NCBI GenBank assembly: GCA_963978545.1
Contig: OZ021727.1
Span: 57,300,487-57,364,486, forward strand
DNA length: 64,000 nucleotides
Reading direction: 5' to 3'
From: Linyphia triangularis
Taxonomy: Eukaryota > Arthropoda > Arachnida > Araneae > Linyphiidae
In this document: positions 30,511 through 42,646 of the stretch, piece by piece
Layout of the letters: the number at the start of each line of letters is the position of its first letter
Position numbering within the stretch: position 1 is the stretch's first letter
The notes under the pieces: model-generated
Told to the model about the DNA's origin: nothing
Databases searched by the model: none
What the model saw: the letters and a program-made list of their open reading frames with translations, nothing else
Program-made: the position numbers and the translations under genes

Positions 30511-31289
30511 GGTACTGCCTATCCATGTAAAATAATGCGACATTTATCTTATTAAAATGAAATCGTTATCGTGTTTATAGTTTTCTCTTGCTCTTGTGTT
30601 CCAAATAAACTATTCTTCAAAATTCGTTGGGTAAATATGTAAGGACAAGTTCATAGTATGTTTTATGTACTTCTCTAAACTACATTTTAAACTGACAATA
30701 CGATTTATCTTGACAAATATATTTTTGCGTTCGTTAATAATTGACAATTCTGTACTGTTTTGAATGTTTTTCGAGAATTTTTGCTGTACCACTTAAAGTA
30801 ATACGACTTAAAGTAATGGTAGTGGTTAAACTTAGGAATTCCTTTTCACCCATCTGGTATTGCTTATTCCCAAATTGAATAAAACCAGTAGCTGATGTTT
30901 AATTCAAATTTATATATTGAGAAATGATAAAGAACTCCACACTACATATCTTTTCTCTTACATTTTACCCTCAATGTTTTATTTCTAGCAGTAGTTATCC
31001 TGTGCTTCCACATAAAATTAAATTTTGTGGGGATGTAAGGAATTGATATTAGTAAAATAAATGCATCGAATAATAATGCATTCTTAAATAGCAATTATAC
31101 TAAGTATAAAGTGAATGTAAAAATCTTCCACGTCCATTGTAAAATTGACAAATAAGCGTAGTCTTTTCAAGTCTGTAACATAATAACAGCCAAATCTTCA
31201 ACTGTTCCACCTTATGTACCCAGCGTAATCTCCCTAGCACTTCTACTATGTATCAAAAATCAAAATAAATCTCCACAATTGTTCGTGTT

Positions 31290-31875
31290 TGGTGTACATT
31301 TGCAACCGGAGGTGTAAACGAATGCATTACACAGCACAGTTCTTCTGTTCTCCTGCCTATCCACCTTTTGTCGTGGAATTTGTTAGCAGAGGTGCAAATT
31401 TAGTGGGCTCCAAAGATTAAAGCTTTGTCTCGGAGACGCCTTTTTATCACGAGCGATAAGCAGCTAAACCCTGAATTTACGGCTTTAACGTTGGGATTCA
31501 TTTGTATATATCTGCACTTCCATTCGCTGCTTTCTGCGATATAATTGCCGCGTTGGGATATCTCGGGTTTTGCAAGATTCTCCCTCTTTGTTTGCCCACG
31601 TGCTTGGATGGTATTTTGGGTATTAATTCTTCTCTAGTTTTTATATTTATTGGCTTTCATTTCCCCCAGTGAGAAAATGCTTGTTTCCTATATTAGTTTC
31701 CTAGCTGGAATGTGTCTCCAGGGGCATATTGTCGCTAGTTTCTTCCGCTTGCGAATTTGCTCCACAACTTTAAACGATGAAACCATATTTTCTCACGCTT
31801 TATTGCTTTCGCCAGACTAATTTAAACACCCTTATCCATCCCCTCCACTCGCTGCCTTTGAAAAAGTCGAATTTT
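31290..31875. promoter_or_regulatory. GC-richer island in exd intron 2
   Basis: Carries a CACGTG E-box at 31597-31602, a GATA-type CGATAAGC near 31453, and 'aaagattaaagctttgt' resembling TCF words. No coding sequence is recognised. Confidence 0.25.
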
Positions 31876-32927
31876 ATTTAGTAGAGCAAGGTGGAATAGA
31901 ATTTTCTTTGAAGGTTTTGTATGTTTCGCTCGAACTTGATTTCTGTATTGGTAATCGTAATCGCCTCAGTGTTCCATTCAATTGCTTCAAAGACATGGTA
32001 TTGGAAAGCTATTGCTGCATAAAAACGGAAATTATTAAGAAGTGTTAGTAGGCTTCCAAGAAATAGTCGTTGCTGTTTCGAATGGTCTACAGTAATAAAA
32101 AAAACCAGTTTTGTTTTAGTATATTTAATGAAACACTTATACGTTTTCCTATATATATACACACACACACACACTAGAACACGTCTTATTTTCGATGGTG
32201 GTAATTTTTTACGGGACACCCTTTCATTTTGTTCCATTTGATGAGAAAAAAATTCACAATTTTTTTTATTAAAATCAAATGATATTTAGAAGTTGTTATT
32301 AGCTCCGCAAAATCTGACGAATTTAGCATTACTCAAGCATTGCAATTAATGTGTTTATGTATTTATTACAATATTTTATTGTTCAGCCAGAAGTTATTGA
32401 ATCATTATGTATATTATGATGCTTCAAATATTTTATATTGACTTTAGTCCAAGTAACCTGTATCAATTTAGTAGTAACATCAATTTTAACTAAAGTTCTA
32501 AAGTTGATATTTTGAAAATATTTCATTAATCGATGGGCTTAATATCATTACTTTATTTTTTTCTTCTCTTTATTTATAATTGCCGACATTATTTTTGTAA
32601 TTTAAAAAACTACATCTTACTCATTATTAACATTTCATAATAAAATATATAAACACAGTGCACATTGTACACACTACATAAGTTTGTAATAAGTTTAATT
32701 ATGATTATATGTATTAAAAAACTGACAATGGAGAGTTTTCTTTTTCTCACATTTTTATTCTTTAAAGTGAAAAAATTTAATTTTTTCCATAATAGTAATA
32801 CTTTTAATTGCCGGTAGTAACCCCGAAACTTTATTTAAATTACCAACAATTTTTACACAGGTGTTTTCTCACCAAAAGGAATCATTTTGAAAAGGAATCC
32901 CGTTAAAAATTTGAAAATTAATTTTTA

Positions 32928-32991
32928 GTGGCATATAAAATGCTCCCTAATAAATATATATATATATATATTAGGGTGCATTTTATATGCA
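32928..32991. repeat. Hairpin with ~23-bp arms and (TA)n loop
   Basis: 'gtggcatataaaatgctccc' on the left is answered by 'gggtgcattttatatgcac' on the right, across a (TA)n core. The arms match except for one or two bases. It could be a small foldback element or a chance-expanded palindrome. Confidence 0.75.
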
Positions 32992-33469
32992 CTTACTTTA
33001 TATATGTATTCGAAATCTTTCTGCCTCATCAAACGTGGAATTTTTATATTTATACTCTTCTACTATTGAGGAATTAAAATTAGTTTTATTACAGATTGTA
33101 AAATGTGCTACTATTGATAAAATAGTGCCATTTGAGCTTGCTTCATGTTTAATAAGTATTGGTTGTAGAAATATAACATGTTAATATTTCTTCCACGAAA
33201 ACTTTTTTTATGTGCAGTATTGGTGTGTGGTTGCGAAGAATTGTTATTCCTTTTCTTGCTTGCCATTTTAATCTTTAAAATTTATCTAGGTTAATTTCTT
33301 TTTACTGATCGTAAATCCTACACCCCTCTAATTAAGCATGACATGGGCCAGTCAATTTGACAGATAGCATGTTACATAGGAACTGAAACTAACCATAGTA
33401 CACTAGTCAGTTGTAAAGATGCGTCATTAACTTTTGTAGTTGTTCTGCAAGATAGCATCTTGTAGTACT

Positions 33470-34065
33470 ATAACTTTACCCCCCCCCCCCCGAAAAAACC
33501 ATGCCAAACCCTATTAACAAACCTACAGGCTGACATTCCAAAAATTACTAACCTCGGGGAAAAGCAATTTCATTCAGAAGGGTCTCCTTTCTGGAATGGG
33601 CCCAACCTGTAGGTCTTGACCCCCTACTGGTTCTAGAATCCAGGGCCTGCCAAACGTTTACTCTACGCAAAGGGGTTGGCCCCCGTGTTTCTTTGCTACC
33701 CCCATCTTTGTTGACCACGAAGTTTTACAACTTAAGATAAAGGAGTTTTTGTGGTTCTGCACCATGCGGAGTTGCTCATTCAATGGAGATTGACAGGTGC
33801 GAAGTGGAATGGTAAGAAAGGGGTTTGGTGGCTCCCCTTCGGCGTTTCTTGGAAGATGGTAAAGGGGGAGGTGAGGAGTAACTTCATGATTTTGGAGATG
33901 GAGAATGGAAATCAGTGGAGACCGTGGAAAATAAGGACTTGTGATTTTCCTGACTCGTTGTTGGTGGTTGTCAATCAGTGTTTTTTAAGTGATTGTTGGG
34001 GAACTTACCAAAGTTGCGAGTGTTTGTTTACTGCTATTCCTTTTGAGTTAAGTGGCAAATGAATG
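33470..34065. promoter_or_regulatory. GC-rich island with C run
   Basis: Starts with a run of about 13 C at 33479-33491, then GC-richer sequence to about 33700 and a G-rich stretch from 33750. The 103-codon frame at 33751-34062 is Trp/Gly-rich and matches nothing I know; it probably reflects base composition. Function unknown. Confidence 0.25.
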
Positions 34066-34317
34066 TGTTGTTGGCAAATAGAAAATCGTTTTTAAGGGGG
34101 TGGGATAATGGAGAGACACTTTAAATCGAGTTGAAGTAAGGCATTCTTAGGTAAATAATGTCGCTCTTTTTTATTGTAACAGAAATAACATAAAATACTG
34201 TTATGAACGTTCATTTTAGTAATTGTGGCTTGGTTACTTTAGTTAAAATTGTAACTGCCTTTTTCTGTAAAATGAAATCTTTTTCAAACGGGATTTGGAG
34301 TTATTTCTTTTATTAAG

Positions 34318-34420
34318 AAAATTTAGTCCTGGCAGTGATAAGATAATTAGTAATAAATTACTAATTGTCTTATCACTGCCAGGATTACTAATTATCTTAT
34401 CACTGCCAGGACTAAATTTT
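34318..34420. repeat. Three-arm inverted repeat (perfect outer hairpin)
   Basis: The left arm (34318-34354) contains 'tcctggcagtgataagataa'. Two reverse-complement copies follow, a shorter middle one (about 34357-34384) and an outer one (about 34384-34420). The outer arm pairs with the left arm along its full length, including the flanking 'aaaatttag'/'ctaaatttt'. The middle copy differs by a single base. A copy-and-invert event (template switching) or a foldback element would explain it. Confidence 0.85.
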
Positions 34421-34489
34421 TTCAAAATTTCTCAAATAAGGTTGAATATTGCTATTACTATTTGCATTTAAGCGTGTTACCATTTTTGT

Positions 34490-34677
34490 GTCCACGGCCA
34501 ATGTCGAGGGAAAGTTCCGCTGAAAATCGCATGCTACTTTTTCCTAGAATTTCTTCTTTCATACGATACATGTTCCCTACGGGACCCAGGGACCCCTCTA
34601 TCCGACGCGTTCACTTTGAGTTGTTTTCCCCCTTTTCTTCCACCCTACTGATTTGGAAGAAGTTCGAAAACCCCCCT

Positions 34678-34720
<43 letters not shown>

Positions 34721-34960
34721 TGCTCGAGACTTCTTATCGTTTGGTGTTGATGGAACAACGCCACGGGCCGGAAATGGGTTTTTCTTCCATGGATCCCCTT
34801 CTTCCCTGGGTGTTGCCTTGCCGTCGATAACATACAGTTGCTGCTCTTTCTTGCCCGAAAAACAGTATTTTTTTATTATTTATTCGTGTGGATACGATAC
34901 GGCACGAGTAGTCTTATTTTGGGCCCCTGTTTTTTAGATTAAAAGTAGAAGGGGCTAATA
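34490..34960. promoter_or_regulatory. GC-rich island split by a T38 homopolymer
   Basis: GC-richer flanks surround a run of about 38 T (34682-34719). Both strands show open frames only because poly-Phe/poly-Lys codons keep them open. Such a long T tract excludes nucleosomes in general; whether it matters here is unknown. Its true length is uncertain. Confidence 0.3.
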
Positions 34961-35257
34961 GTAAGTATTAGGGGCGGGGATAAAAATGTTGGATGTGCAC
35001 ATGCGTCGATTATCTTTGAGGAGTCTTGGGGAATTTTTTTTACTTCTGTATTTTTTTCAGAAGTATAATAACTGGATGATTTTTAAAAATTCATAATTTT
35101 GTACAAAATTGTATATTTTATGTATAAAAATTAAATTTATAGATATATCTTGTAAGTATAATATAATGCAACAGCATTTTTGATAGTAATTTCCCTCAAA
35201 ACAGACAAGAAACACTTGTAAATTGTAAAATAAATAATTGCTAAATGCACCTTTTTT

Positions 35258-35289
<32 letters not shown>

Positions 35290-35455
35290 ATACCGTTATT
35301 TGTATTTCAGGAATGTTCATTTTATTTTTAAAACATGAGAATATTATATTTGATTGGAGTATCAAGAACGAATTCTCTTACGAGATAACTTACATTACCT
35401 TTAGAGTTATCTTAACATTTTGAAAACGTATGTTTCACTGAATTTTTAGCTCATA

Positions 35456-35830
35456 GAACAATCCAGATTGTTCTTGTTCCCCCAAACTTAAATCGTGAAC
35501 TCATGTCTGCTATCCCCTATCATTGAAGGATTCGAGACGAATTGTACAATTCTACTAGTCTGGGCTACCTGAGTACCTAGAACCCATACTGGGTAGAAGT
35601 CGCCCGCCGGGTCACATTATCCGAGACGACTTTTTGGTGGGAAAGTTAGCCATTAGTCTGTTTTGAAGGAGATGGAGGTGCAATGGGGGTTTTAGCTCCC
35701 CTCCCTCAAAATTGGCGTCGGAGGATTTTTTGCCCCCTGTTGTGCGACTCCACTATCTGACCAGGTATCAGCATTTCATAACCCCTCCCCTGCCCCCTGC
35801 TTTGTTGCATTTTCTTTTTGTCTGGACTAT
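35456..35830. promoter_or_regulatory. GC-rich island with short palindrome
   Basis: Begins with the 18-bp palindrome 'gaacaatccagattgttc' (35456-35473; GAACAATC with a 2-base spacer, each half holding a SOX-like ACAAT). GC-rich sequence then runs to 'cccctgccccctgctttg' near 35815. No gene is recognised. Confidence 0.25.
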
Positions 35831-36839
35831 CCTCTATAAGCATGTACATTTTTACTTAAGTTAAAATTACAAACACTTGTTTGGTTTTCTAAATGCCAGT
35901 CACCAAAGAAGTCAACTATTATTATTTCTATGAGAACTGAAGTGCAAAATGTCTAGCTAAAACTAAAATCAGTTTTCTTTTTAGAAAAATGGTTGAGTTG
36001 TAGAAATATCGATATTTAAAAGAAAATATTCTTTAATAATTGAAGAATTTTATGATACAACTAACTACAAATATAATGTTATTTTATGCTAAACATTAAC
36101 AAGACAATGACTTTTTGATTATCATCTTTATTCGTTTGGATTCGTAACTAATCAGGGGAGGGCAATTATAAAAATTGTCTGGCTAAATGTTTAAAAAAGA
36201 ACAACTATTTCATTTAAATTTGTTAATTTGTTTTAGTCTTCAAGAAAGTTCTTTATTGTTTTTCTATAAAAGCACCTACATCTTCTGATAGCTAATTCCT
36301 GGGTCTAATAACAAGGTCTATTAAGTAATGCGAAAATTTAAATAAGAATTGTACCGTAATATATACAGTTTTACATAATGGCTATAAATGAATTTGTTGC
36401 ATGTGATTTAAATTATTTAAGAAACATATACCATTCATAGAAAACATTGATTTCACCTTGTAATGCGTGTAATAGTGAGTTAAATACTTCTAATAACTTT
36501 AAGTAAAATATTATTTTAAAAAATGAAGGGATTTTGATTTAGAACGGTTTCTGGATATTTGATAATAAGCCGATGTCTAATAATGCATTTTGTTTCGCTT
36601 GAAATAGTGATATCACAAAAGAACTCTTATTTTTCCTTATCATAAATTGTACTATTACGTTTGTTTATGCTTATTTTTGCTGTGGAGGTGATATACATGG
36701 AAAAAGGTATTTTTCTGATAAGTTTTTGAGTGATTTAACAATTACTCTTAACCAATATTATCATACAATATCAGACCTGTTTTTAATTTAAACCTTCATG
36801 ATTCCACTGTATTGAAATAAATTTAAAACTCAAATTAAA

Positions 36840-37830
36840 TTAAATTTTATCCGGCCCTTTGACTTCAGCATCACGCCGATGATTTCTCTTGCGCTTCTGT
36901 TAACAAACACCCACCCAACATTCCTCTTATAAAACCAAACATCTTCTCCCACTTCATCTCCATAAATCTTCTCCCGGAAAGCAGCGGGAATCCATGACTC
37001 GAAATGAATATTAACGCGCCATTTTCGAACGATTAAAACTCCTATATCTCACGGCAGGGCGGAAAAAGAATAATGGAAATGCGCGCGGAAGTGCCCTTTA
37101 AAAGACTCCTCACAACAGCTTTATTACGGCGTAACCCTAAACTCTTTATTATTATTTTTCAAAACATCATCGGCAGAAATGATAAACGGCAAAGACTCCT
37201 TCGTTGATCAATTGATTTTTCACCTCCGCTATTAATTTTTCAGGGAAGTATTTATTATCCTTTTTTTTTTTTAACAGTCCTCCCCCCTTAAGATCTGGCC
37301 CCTGCAGTGGCGATCGTAAATAAAGCGTACAAAAAAAACCAAAAAAAAAAAAAACCTGGGGGAGGGGTGAGTCGGGAAAAATGAATACGGGTGCAGTGAA
37401 GGAATAAAAAAAAATCTTTTTATCTAGTAATTTATCTTAGCCAGCGTTCGGTAATAAAATACGTGGCATACAGCATATAATTAGTGGGTACGTTTATCGC
37501 TTGGTACGCCGACAACAATCGTGATAAAAAGGGGGCGCAAGGGGTGTCCAAATTACAATGCACTTATTGCGTCAGTATAATGATCCCATTCTTGATGGAA
37601 ACATATCTCTATCTGTCTTCACTGCGCCGAATGATAAAATCCATCTGGTTTCCAGAATCATTAATCTTCGGCTCTGGTGGTGAAGTGTGCGCGCAGTCTC
37701 GCTTTCGTTCTATTTATTATGGCGGGAAATAGCACGCCCCTCGTTTCAGGTTTTTTGGGGGATTTTTGTGCACTCGTGTGCGGGCATTCATGTTTGCCTA
37801 TCGGTTTGTTTAGTTTCTGCTTAGGTTGTA
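36840..37830. promoter_or_regulatory. Largest GC-rich island, two lobes
   Basis: Lobe 1 (36840-37260) has forkhead-like GTTAACAAACA, 'gctttattacggc' (posterior-Hox type) and 'ttgatcaattgatt'. Lobe 2 (37440-37760) has GTAATAAAA, 'ataattagtg', 'gacaacaatcg' (SOX-like) and 'atcattaatc'. Between them lie A-rich and G-rich runs (37320-37370). The density of homeodomain-type words is high, but the lobes are also moderately AT-rich, so chance cannot be excluded. Best single enhancer candidate by size. Confidence 0.35.
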
Positions 37831-38272
37831 TTTAGGGGTGGTAGGTGAATTGGTAGACTAGGTCTCGATGGATGCTTGATGCTAGTTCGTATTCGACCAT
37901 AGTTTTTTAATGTGATTTTGAGGCAAAACATTATAAACTTATTTATTTTTAAAATCATTTTTGCTATCTAGTTTGATTTCATGTATGTTTTTGTAAAACA
38001 ATCCTTCAAAAAAAAAAAAAAAAAAAAAATCTTTAATTAGAAACTATGAAACATTATGGTTTCGCACCGACAACGCCCAACATTGAAATATAGTAAGTTA
38101 TTTCATTTTGAAGAGTTTTAGCGATATGAACTCACAGGTTTTTTTTTTGCATTACTTAACTTGACCAGTAAATGAAAGTTTTTTATATAGATATTCCTTT
38201 CGGTTTAAAATCTCAATGTCAAATGTTAGAATTGCCATGATAACTTTTAACTGTAAATGTGTACATAGTTAT

Positions 38273-38391
38273 TGACATTTCACCTTTTTTAAATAATTTG
38301 CTACCAAAATTAGTACATTTTTGTAATATTGTCAATTTCACCTTTTTTAAGTAATTTGCTACCAAAATTATTACATTTTTGTAATTTCCAC
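38273..38391. repeat. 58-bp direct tandem duplication
   Basis: 'cacctttttt' begins at 38281 and again at 38339, each followed by 'aatttgctaccaaaatta' and 'tacatttttgtaat'. The two copies differ at a few positions. Confidence 0.85.
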
Positions 38392-38544
38392 GTATTTTTT
38401 CACAGTATTTGAGAATATATTTTATATAATTGTTTCTGTAAGTTATATACCATCTTATTGACATCAAGGTATGGACTATAATTGTTGCAATCGGCGTCAT
38501 ATTTTGCTTTGAATTTCTTCAAATTGAAACTCTCCATCTATTTC

Positions 38545-38950
38545 CAAAGTTACCTCGCTTTGTGACCGATCCCCTCCACGCCCATATTTTTAAGTATTCC
38601 CAGATTATTGCCGTTCTAAATGGGTATTACGCCACTGAGAAGCCGGGCTCGCCCCACCCGCCGGACAGACCCGACCCACTCTCATTGGTCCGCATCCCGA
38701 TCTTATCGGGCTCATGCTCTGATGGACGCCCCATGAGGGATGGACGCTTTATGTTAATTTTTTGTTGAGATCTGGAATCTCTACTCTTTTGCCCCGACCG
38801 GGGAGGGGGGACATACCTGCTGAACCGGTGGGGATACGTCACTCTCGACTTGCTACCTGTCAAAGAACCGGAGTTGGGGATTACTGGCTGGACGGATGGC
38901 AGCAGTTTGCGACTCGTCTCGGATATTGCAAAGCACCTTGTATAAAGTTG
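38545..38950. promoter_or_regulatory. GC-rich island in exd intron 2
   Basis: Strongly GC-rich ('ggctcgccccacccgccgga') with open frames on both strands, including a 131-codon minus-strand frame (39022-38627) that is Ser/Pro/Arg-rich and unlike anything I know. The frames are more likely a by-product of composition than a gene, but this is the longest open frame in any island. Confidence 0.25.
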
Positions 38951-39536
38951 GCAAAATATAAGTTTATTACTATGGTCATAGGGTTGGTACCAGTGATTAA
39001 GCTGTGGGTGCTTTTTTAGCAAAATACTTAAGGAATTAATTTCTTACATGCTGAAATTAATAAGTGTGGTTTAGCTCTTTTGCAAAAACCTTTTGGCACA
39101 AAATTTGCAAAATCATCATTTTTGTTATCTCTAGTTTAGTCATCGACCTAAAAGAACAATAAGCTGATGGGTGAAAGTCTTTTTTCCAGTTGGTATTTGG
39201 TATAAAATAGTATCATATTTAAAAGTCAATGATGATTTTTTAATAAAAAGTGCTTTAACAAAGTAAACATCACGAGTGTTGGAAGTCATTATCGTTTTAG
39301 CATTTTGCTAAAATGAAAATTGTCCTTTTAGATTTTTTACTAAAGTAATTCCGTATCTCAGCCTAAACACTGGTTCGTACTATTACCAAAGCGATAGAAA
39401 ATGCAGTATTCAAGTATTTAATATTGTTATGATTTAAGTGAATTAATACGGAACTGTTTCGAATATTTTTTTATCATGTCCTTTTCCAATGTCTGTAAAA
39501 TAAGAATTGTTACGAGTAAGGACTTCAGTAATTATT

Positions 39537-39787
39537 AATATCATTTTCACAATGTCGATGAATAATTTTCTAATAGGTATCATAGAACACGGAATCTTAT
39601 TTAGTTCAATTACCTATTTATACTTACATTTTCTACCGCAATAGCATCCTCACTCACATTTCACCTCAGTTCACATTGTTCCCTTCCAAAAGTCTGTTCC
39701 CATTACTCGGCCAAAACAAATAAGAAATTTGCCACCTAGTTGAACTACCCTTTGGAAGAGAGACTTACAAAAAGTTATCTTTCATTG
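39537..39787 (+). repeat. Direct repeat X, left flank of transposon B
   Basis: Matches 42647-42916 in the same orientation, with moderate divergence. Shared blocks include 'attacctatttatactta', 'cacattgttcccttccaaaa', 'gtctgttcccattactcg', 'aaaacaaataagaaatttgc' and 'tctttcattg'. The left copy ends exactly where the transposon begins. It is too long and diverged for an ordinary target-site duplication. Confidence 0.9.
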
Positions 39788-40656
39788 GGGGGGTCATTCC
39801 ACACGAAATCAACCAATAAAAAATAATTTTTAAACTCAAAGTGTAGGAATGTTTTAATATTTTGTGTGTGTGTTGAACTTACTTCTGAGATGAAAACAGT
39901 GAGATTAAAAAAAAATTTCGTCGATTCCTTCCATAGTTACGAATTTTTTAAATTTTGAAAAATTCACGAATGTTGCATAGTTTCACAATCTTTAAATGGC
40001 TGTAACTTTGAAACTATTCGACCTAAAGGGTTGGTATTTGTGTCATTTTGTTCAGTTTTTTTCTGTCTTTCAATGAATATACATGATCAACTTACTTGAA
40101 ACAATATTTTTTTTTGTAAATTTGTTTTATACATTTTTCAAAAACTTTAAAACGGAATTTTTAATTTTTTTGAAAAAAACATATTATATTTGGCCATCTC
40201 TTAAGAACATTTTCACCAAATTTCATGATGGTACTCTTATTTTATCATAAACAAAAAAAACTATATCTGTATGTAGGTTTGGCTATTTTTTTCTATAAAA
40301 CCCTATTATCTGATGTTAAAAAGTAATTTGAGTATAAATTCATGTTTAAAATAATAATATTTTCCATTTATGCAAGCTTAGCTTACTTACCAAACAAAAA
40401 TATGAGTGTTTATTTTGTTATATTTTATTTATTTGGTTAAATTAACCATTTTACAGCAACATTTTTTCCAAACATTTACAGTACTTTTATTACTATTCTA
40501 CGGTAATAAAAATATCTGTTCTATATGTTTGTAAATTCTGTAAAACTCTTGCACATTTCCATTTAAACTTAAGGGTTGTAATAGGTAAACAATATAAGGT
40601 GGTGAACTTCAAAAATAAACCGTTTAATTACATTCTAATGCTAAAAGTTTGCTAAG

Positions 40657-41600
40657 TTAAACTCCCATATTGCTGCAATGCAGCAGCCATCTTAAAACGA
40701 GTATATTTATTTCTGGAGCAACATTTTTGTAGCTCTTATCATCTCCTGTTTCGTGACTTAGCATGTTCAACGTGTTGTAGTAATAGGATTCCAATTTACA
40801 CAAAATAAAGTTTTTTGGAACTGTCAAAATGTCTGCTTTTCTTGGATATGTGAATGATATTGATGGTCCTTTTAAATTAAGGAAAGAAACTTTAACCTCT
40901 TCTTTAACTTGATCTTTTAAAATAATCATTTTTTTCCAGTGACAATTCTTTTCAGAATTTTTTTTTTATTGTTGTTTTAGATGTGTTATTTGGTTACCAA
41001 ACTCTTGCATAAAATCTTTAAGTGGTTTAGCAATGGTCTCAAAGGTGCAACGATCAACAGTAAACCTTTGTTTATACGTGACATTTTTCATCATTCATAT
41101 CTTCTGCAAGACATCCCATCAGAGCTTCTTTAAAATCATCAATTTTGGAACAGTTTTCATAGTTGTTTAAAACCCATGACTGTGCTGGAGGGGATTGCAC
41201 ATAATGTTAGCCATGCATTCATTATATGTTGTAAGAGGATTATCAGATTTAGGTAGTTTGATTTTACGTAAATTACCTCTAGCAATCATCAATTTAATAT
41301 TATGGTGTGCTATGCAGACACACACAGAATGTGTACCACTGACACAAGCAATCTTATAGTTTTTCAGTCTCAACTCTGCAAACTTTGAAAAGCCAATTAA
41401 CTTCTCGTAAGTTTCCCAAAATTAGTCTCTTTTGTATATGAACTGTCTTACCTAAAGCATCCTTCCCCACAGAAACATAGTCCTTTTTCCCAGGCATTTG
41501 TCTGCTTACTTCATCATCGTCATAAAAATTCATTCCTGAAATAATTGTTTGAGGAGATAAACTTTTACCAAGTTTTGAGTTTGGAATCGACAAGACACAT
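40657..41600 (-). pseudogene. Transposon-encoded orphan protein remnant, copy B
   Basis: Minus-strand blocks at 41593-41354, 41373-41167 and 40929-40657 correspond to one protein broken by frameshifts. It contains 'FYDDDEVSRQMPGKKDYVSV', 'GKTVHIQKR', then 'GTHSVCVCIAHHNIKLM', and in another frame 'NCPKID'. A His/Cys cluster follows toward the C-terminus ('LHCSNMG'). Blocks shared with copy A show that the parent protein was real. No DD(E/D) triad or helix-turn-helix is identifiable by eye. It could be a transposase, an accessory DNA-binding protein or a captured host gene. Confidence 0.55.
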
Positions 41601-41811
41601 TTTTCTTCAAATATTAGTGTAACAAATGGCAGACTATTTCATCTGAATATTGATATTTAATTACATGACTAGAAAACAGTATTTTATACTCAAATGGGCC
41701 ACATTCGATGCTTAAATTAATTTTTAACAAAACGTTTTTTTTTATTCATATAAAAATTGTGCAGACAATCATACATGAGCAATTCTCTGCTTTAAGCACA
41801 AGACATTTTAG

Positions 41812-42144
41812 CTCTTTTTTCTACTCATAAATTAGAATTCTAAAATCATTATCAATCTAGCAATTTTGCTTTGTTTTGTATAGCTTTACTTGGGGACAAA
41901 GTTATATGGAAAAATAATTATTTTAACTAGGTTACGTATGCATTTATATCGTCTGACGCACGGGACACGTCCGTATCCTGTGCGTCAGACGATATAAATG
42001 CATATTTGACCTAGTTAAAATAATTATTTTTCCATATAACTTTGTCACCAAGTAATATAATATAAAATGAAAACATAACTATTAGATTCACCTTAGTTTT
42101 ATAAATCTTATCAATTTACGAGTAGAAAAAAGAGCCAAAATGTC
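41812..42144. repeat. ~333-bp imperfect palindrome inside transposon copy B
   Basis: Outer ends are 'gacattttagctctttttt' (41812) and its complement 'aaaaaagagccaaaatgtc' (to 42144). The near-perfect core is 41887-42054, centred on 'cgtctgacgcacggga' against 'tcctgtgcgtcagacg'. A third, partial copy of the centre word, 'tgtcccgtgcgtcag', lies just outside at 42141-42155. The centre is better paired here than in copy A. Confidence 0.85.
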
Positions 42145-42646
42145 CCGTGCGTCAGCCAGAGAGTTACCTACAGAATTTTTTTCCCTATGATACCATGGAA
42201 GTACCATCTTGAAATTTTGCAAGAATGTTTGTAAAAGATGATTAAATATAATATATTTTTTTCAAAAAAAAATAAAATTCCGATTTTAAATTATAAAAAA
42301 AAACTTTTTTTAATTAAAAAAATAAATATTGTTTAAAAAACACTTAGTCATGTGTTATATATTTTATCAAAGACAATATAAAACTGAATAAACTGACATA
42401 AATTTCAGCTCTCTAGGTCAATTAGTTCTTGAGTTACAACCATTTAAAGATAGTTAAATGATGCAAAATTTGTGAATTTTTCAAATTTTCAAAAATACAT
42501 AACTTTTAAACTAACTTTGAAAAAAATCTCAAAATATGATTTTTTTAATTCAATGTACTAATACTACATTTACACCAAAAATGAATAAATTTCATTGACC
42601 TGCCGATTTGACCATTGGTTGATTTGATGTGGAATTACCCTGGGTT

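Larger units (their letters stand above)
39790..42640 (-). mobile_element. DNA transposon copy B with ~480-bp inverted termini
   Basis: The ends 'gggtcattccac' (from 39791) and 'gtggaattaccc' (to 42640) are inverted. The match continues inward imperfectly for about 480 bp on each side (about 39791-40280 against 42162-42640), through 'gaaaaattcacgaatgttgc'/'gcaaaatttgtgaatttttc' and 'catgatggtact'/'agtaccatctt'. TGGG on both sides (39786-39789 and 42641-42644) may be the target duplication. Inside are the decayed minus-strand protein and the ~333-bp palindrome also found in copy A. Long TIRs plus an orphan protein suggest a cut-and-paste element of a family I cannot name; it is now defective. 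Confidence 0.8.

Noticed and set aside
34645..34937. Open frames of 62-122 codons around 34.7 kb
   Set aside because: They stay open only because of the T38 homopolymer read as poly-Phe or poly-Lys.
37845..37905. Second tRNA-derived SINE (tRNA-like 'tggtagactagg' and 'gttcgtattcgacc')
   Set aside because: The B box is degenerate, no acceptor pairing is visible, and there is no body, tail or target duplication. Possibly a very old fossil, but not supportable.
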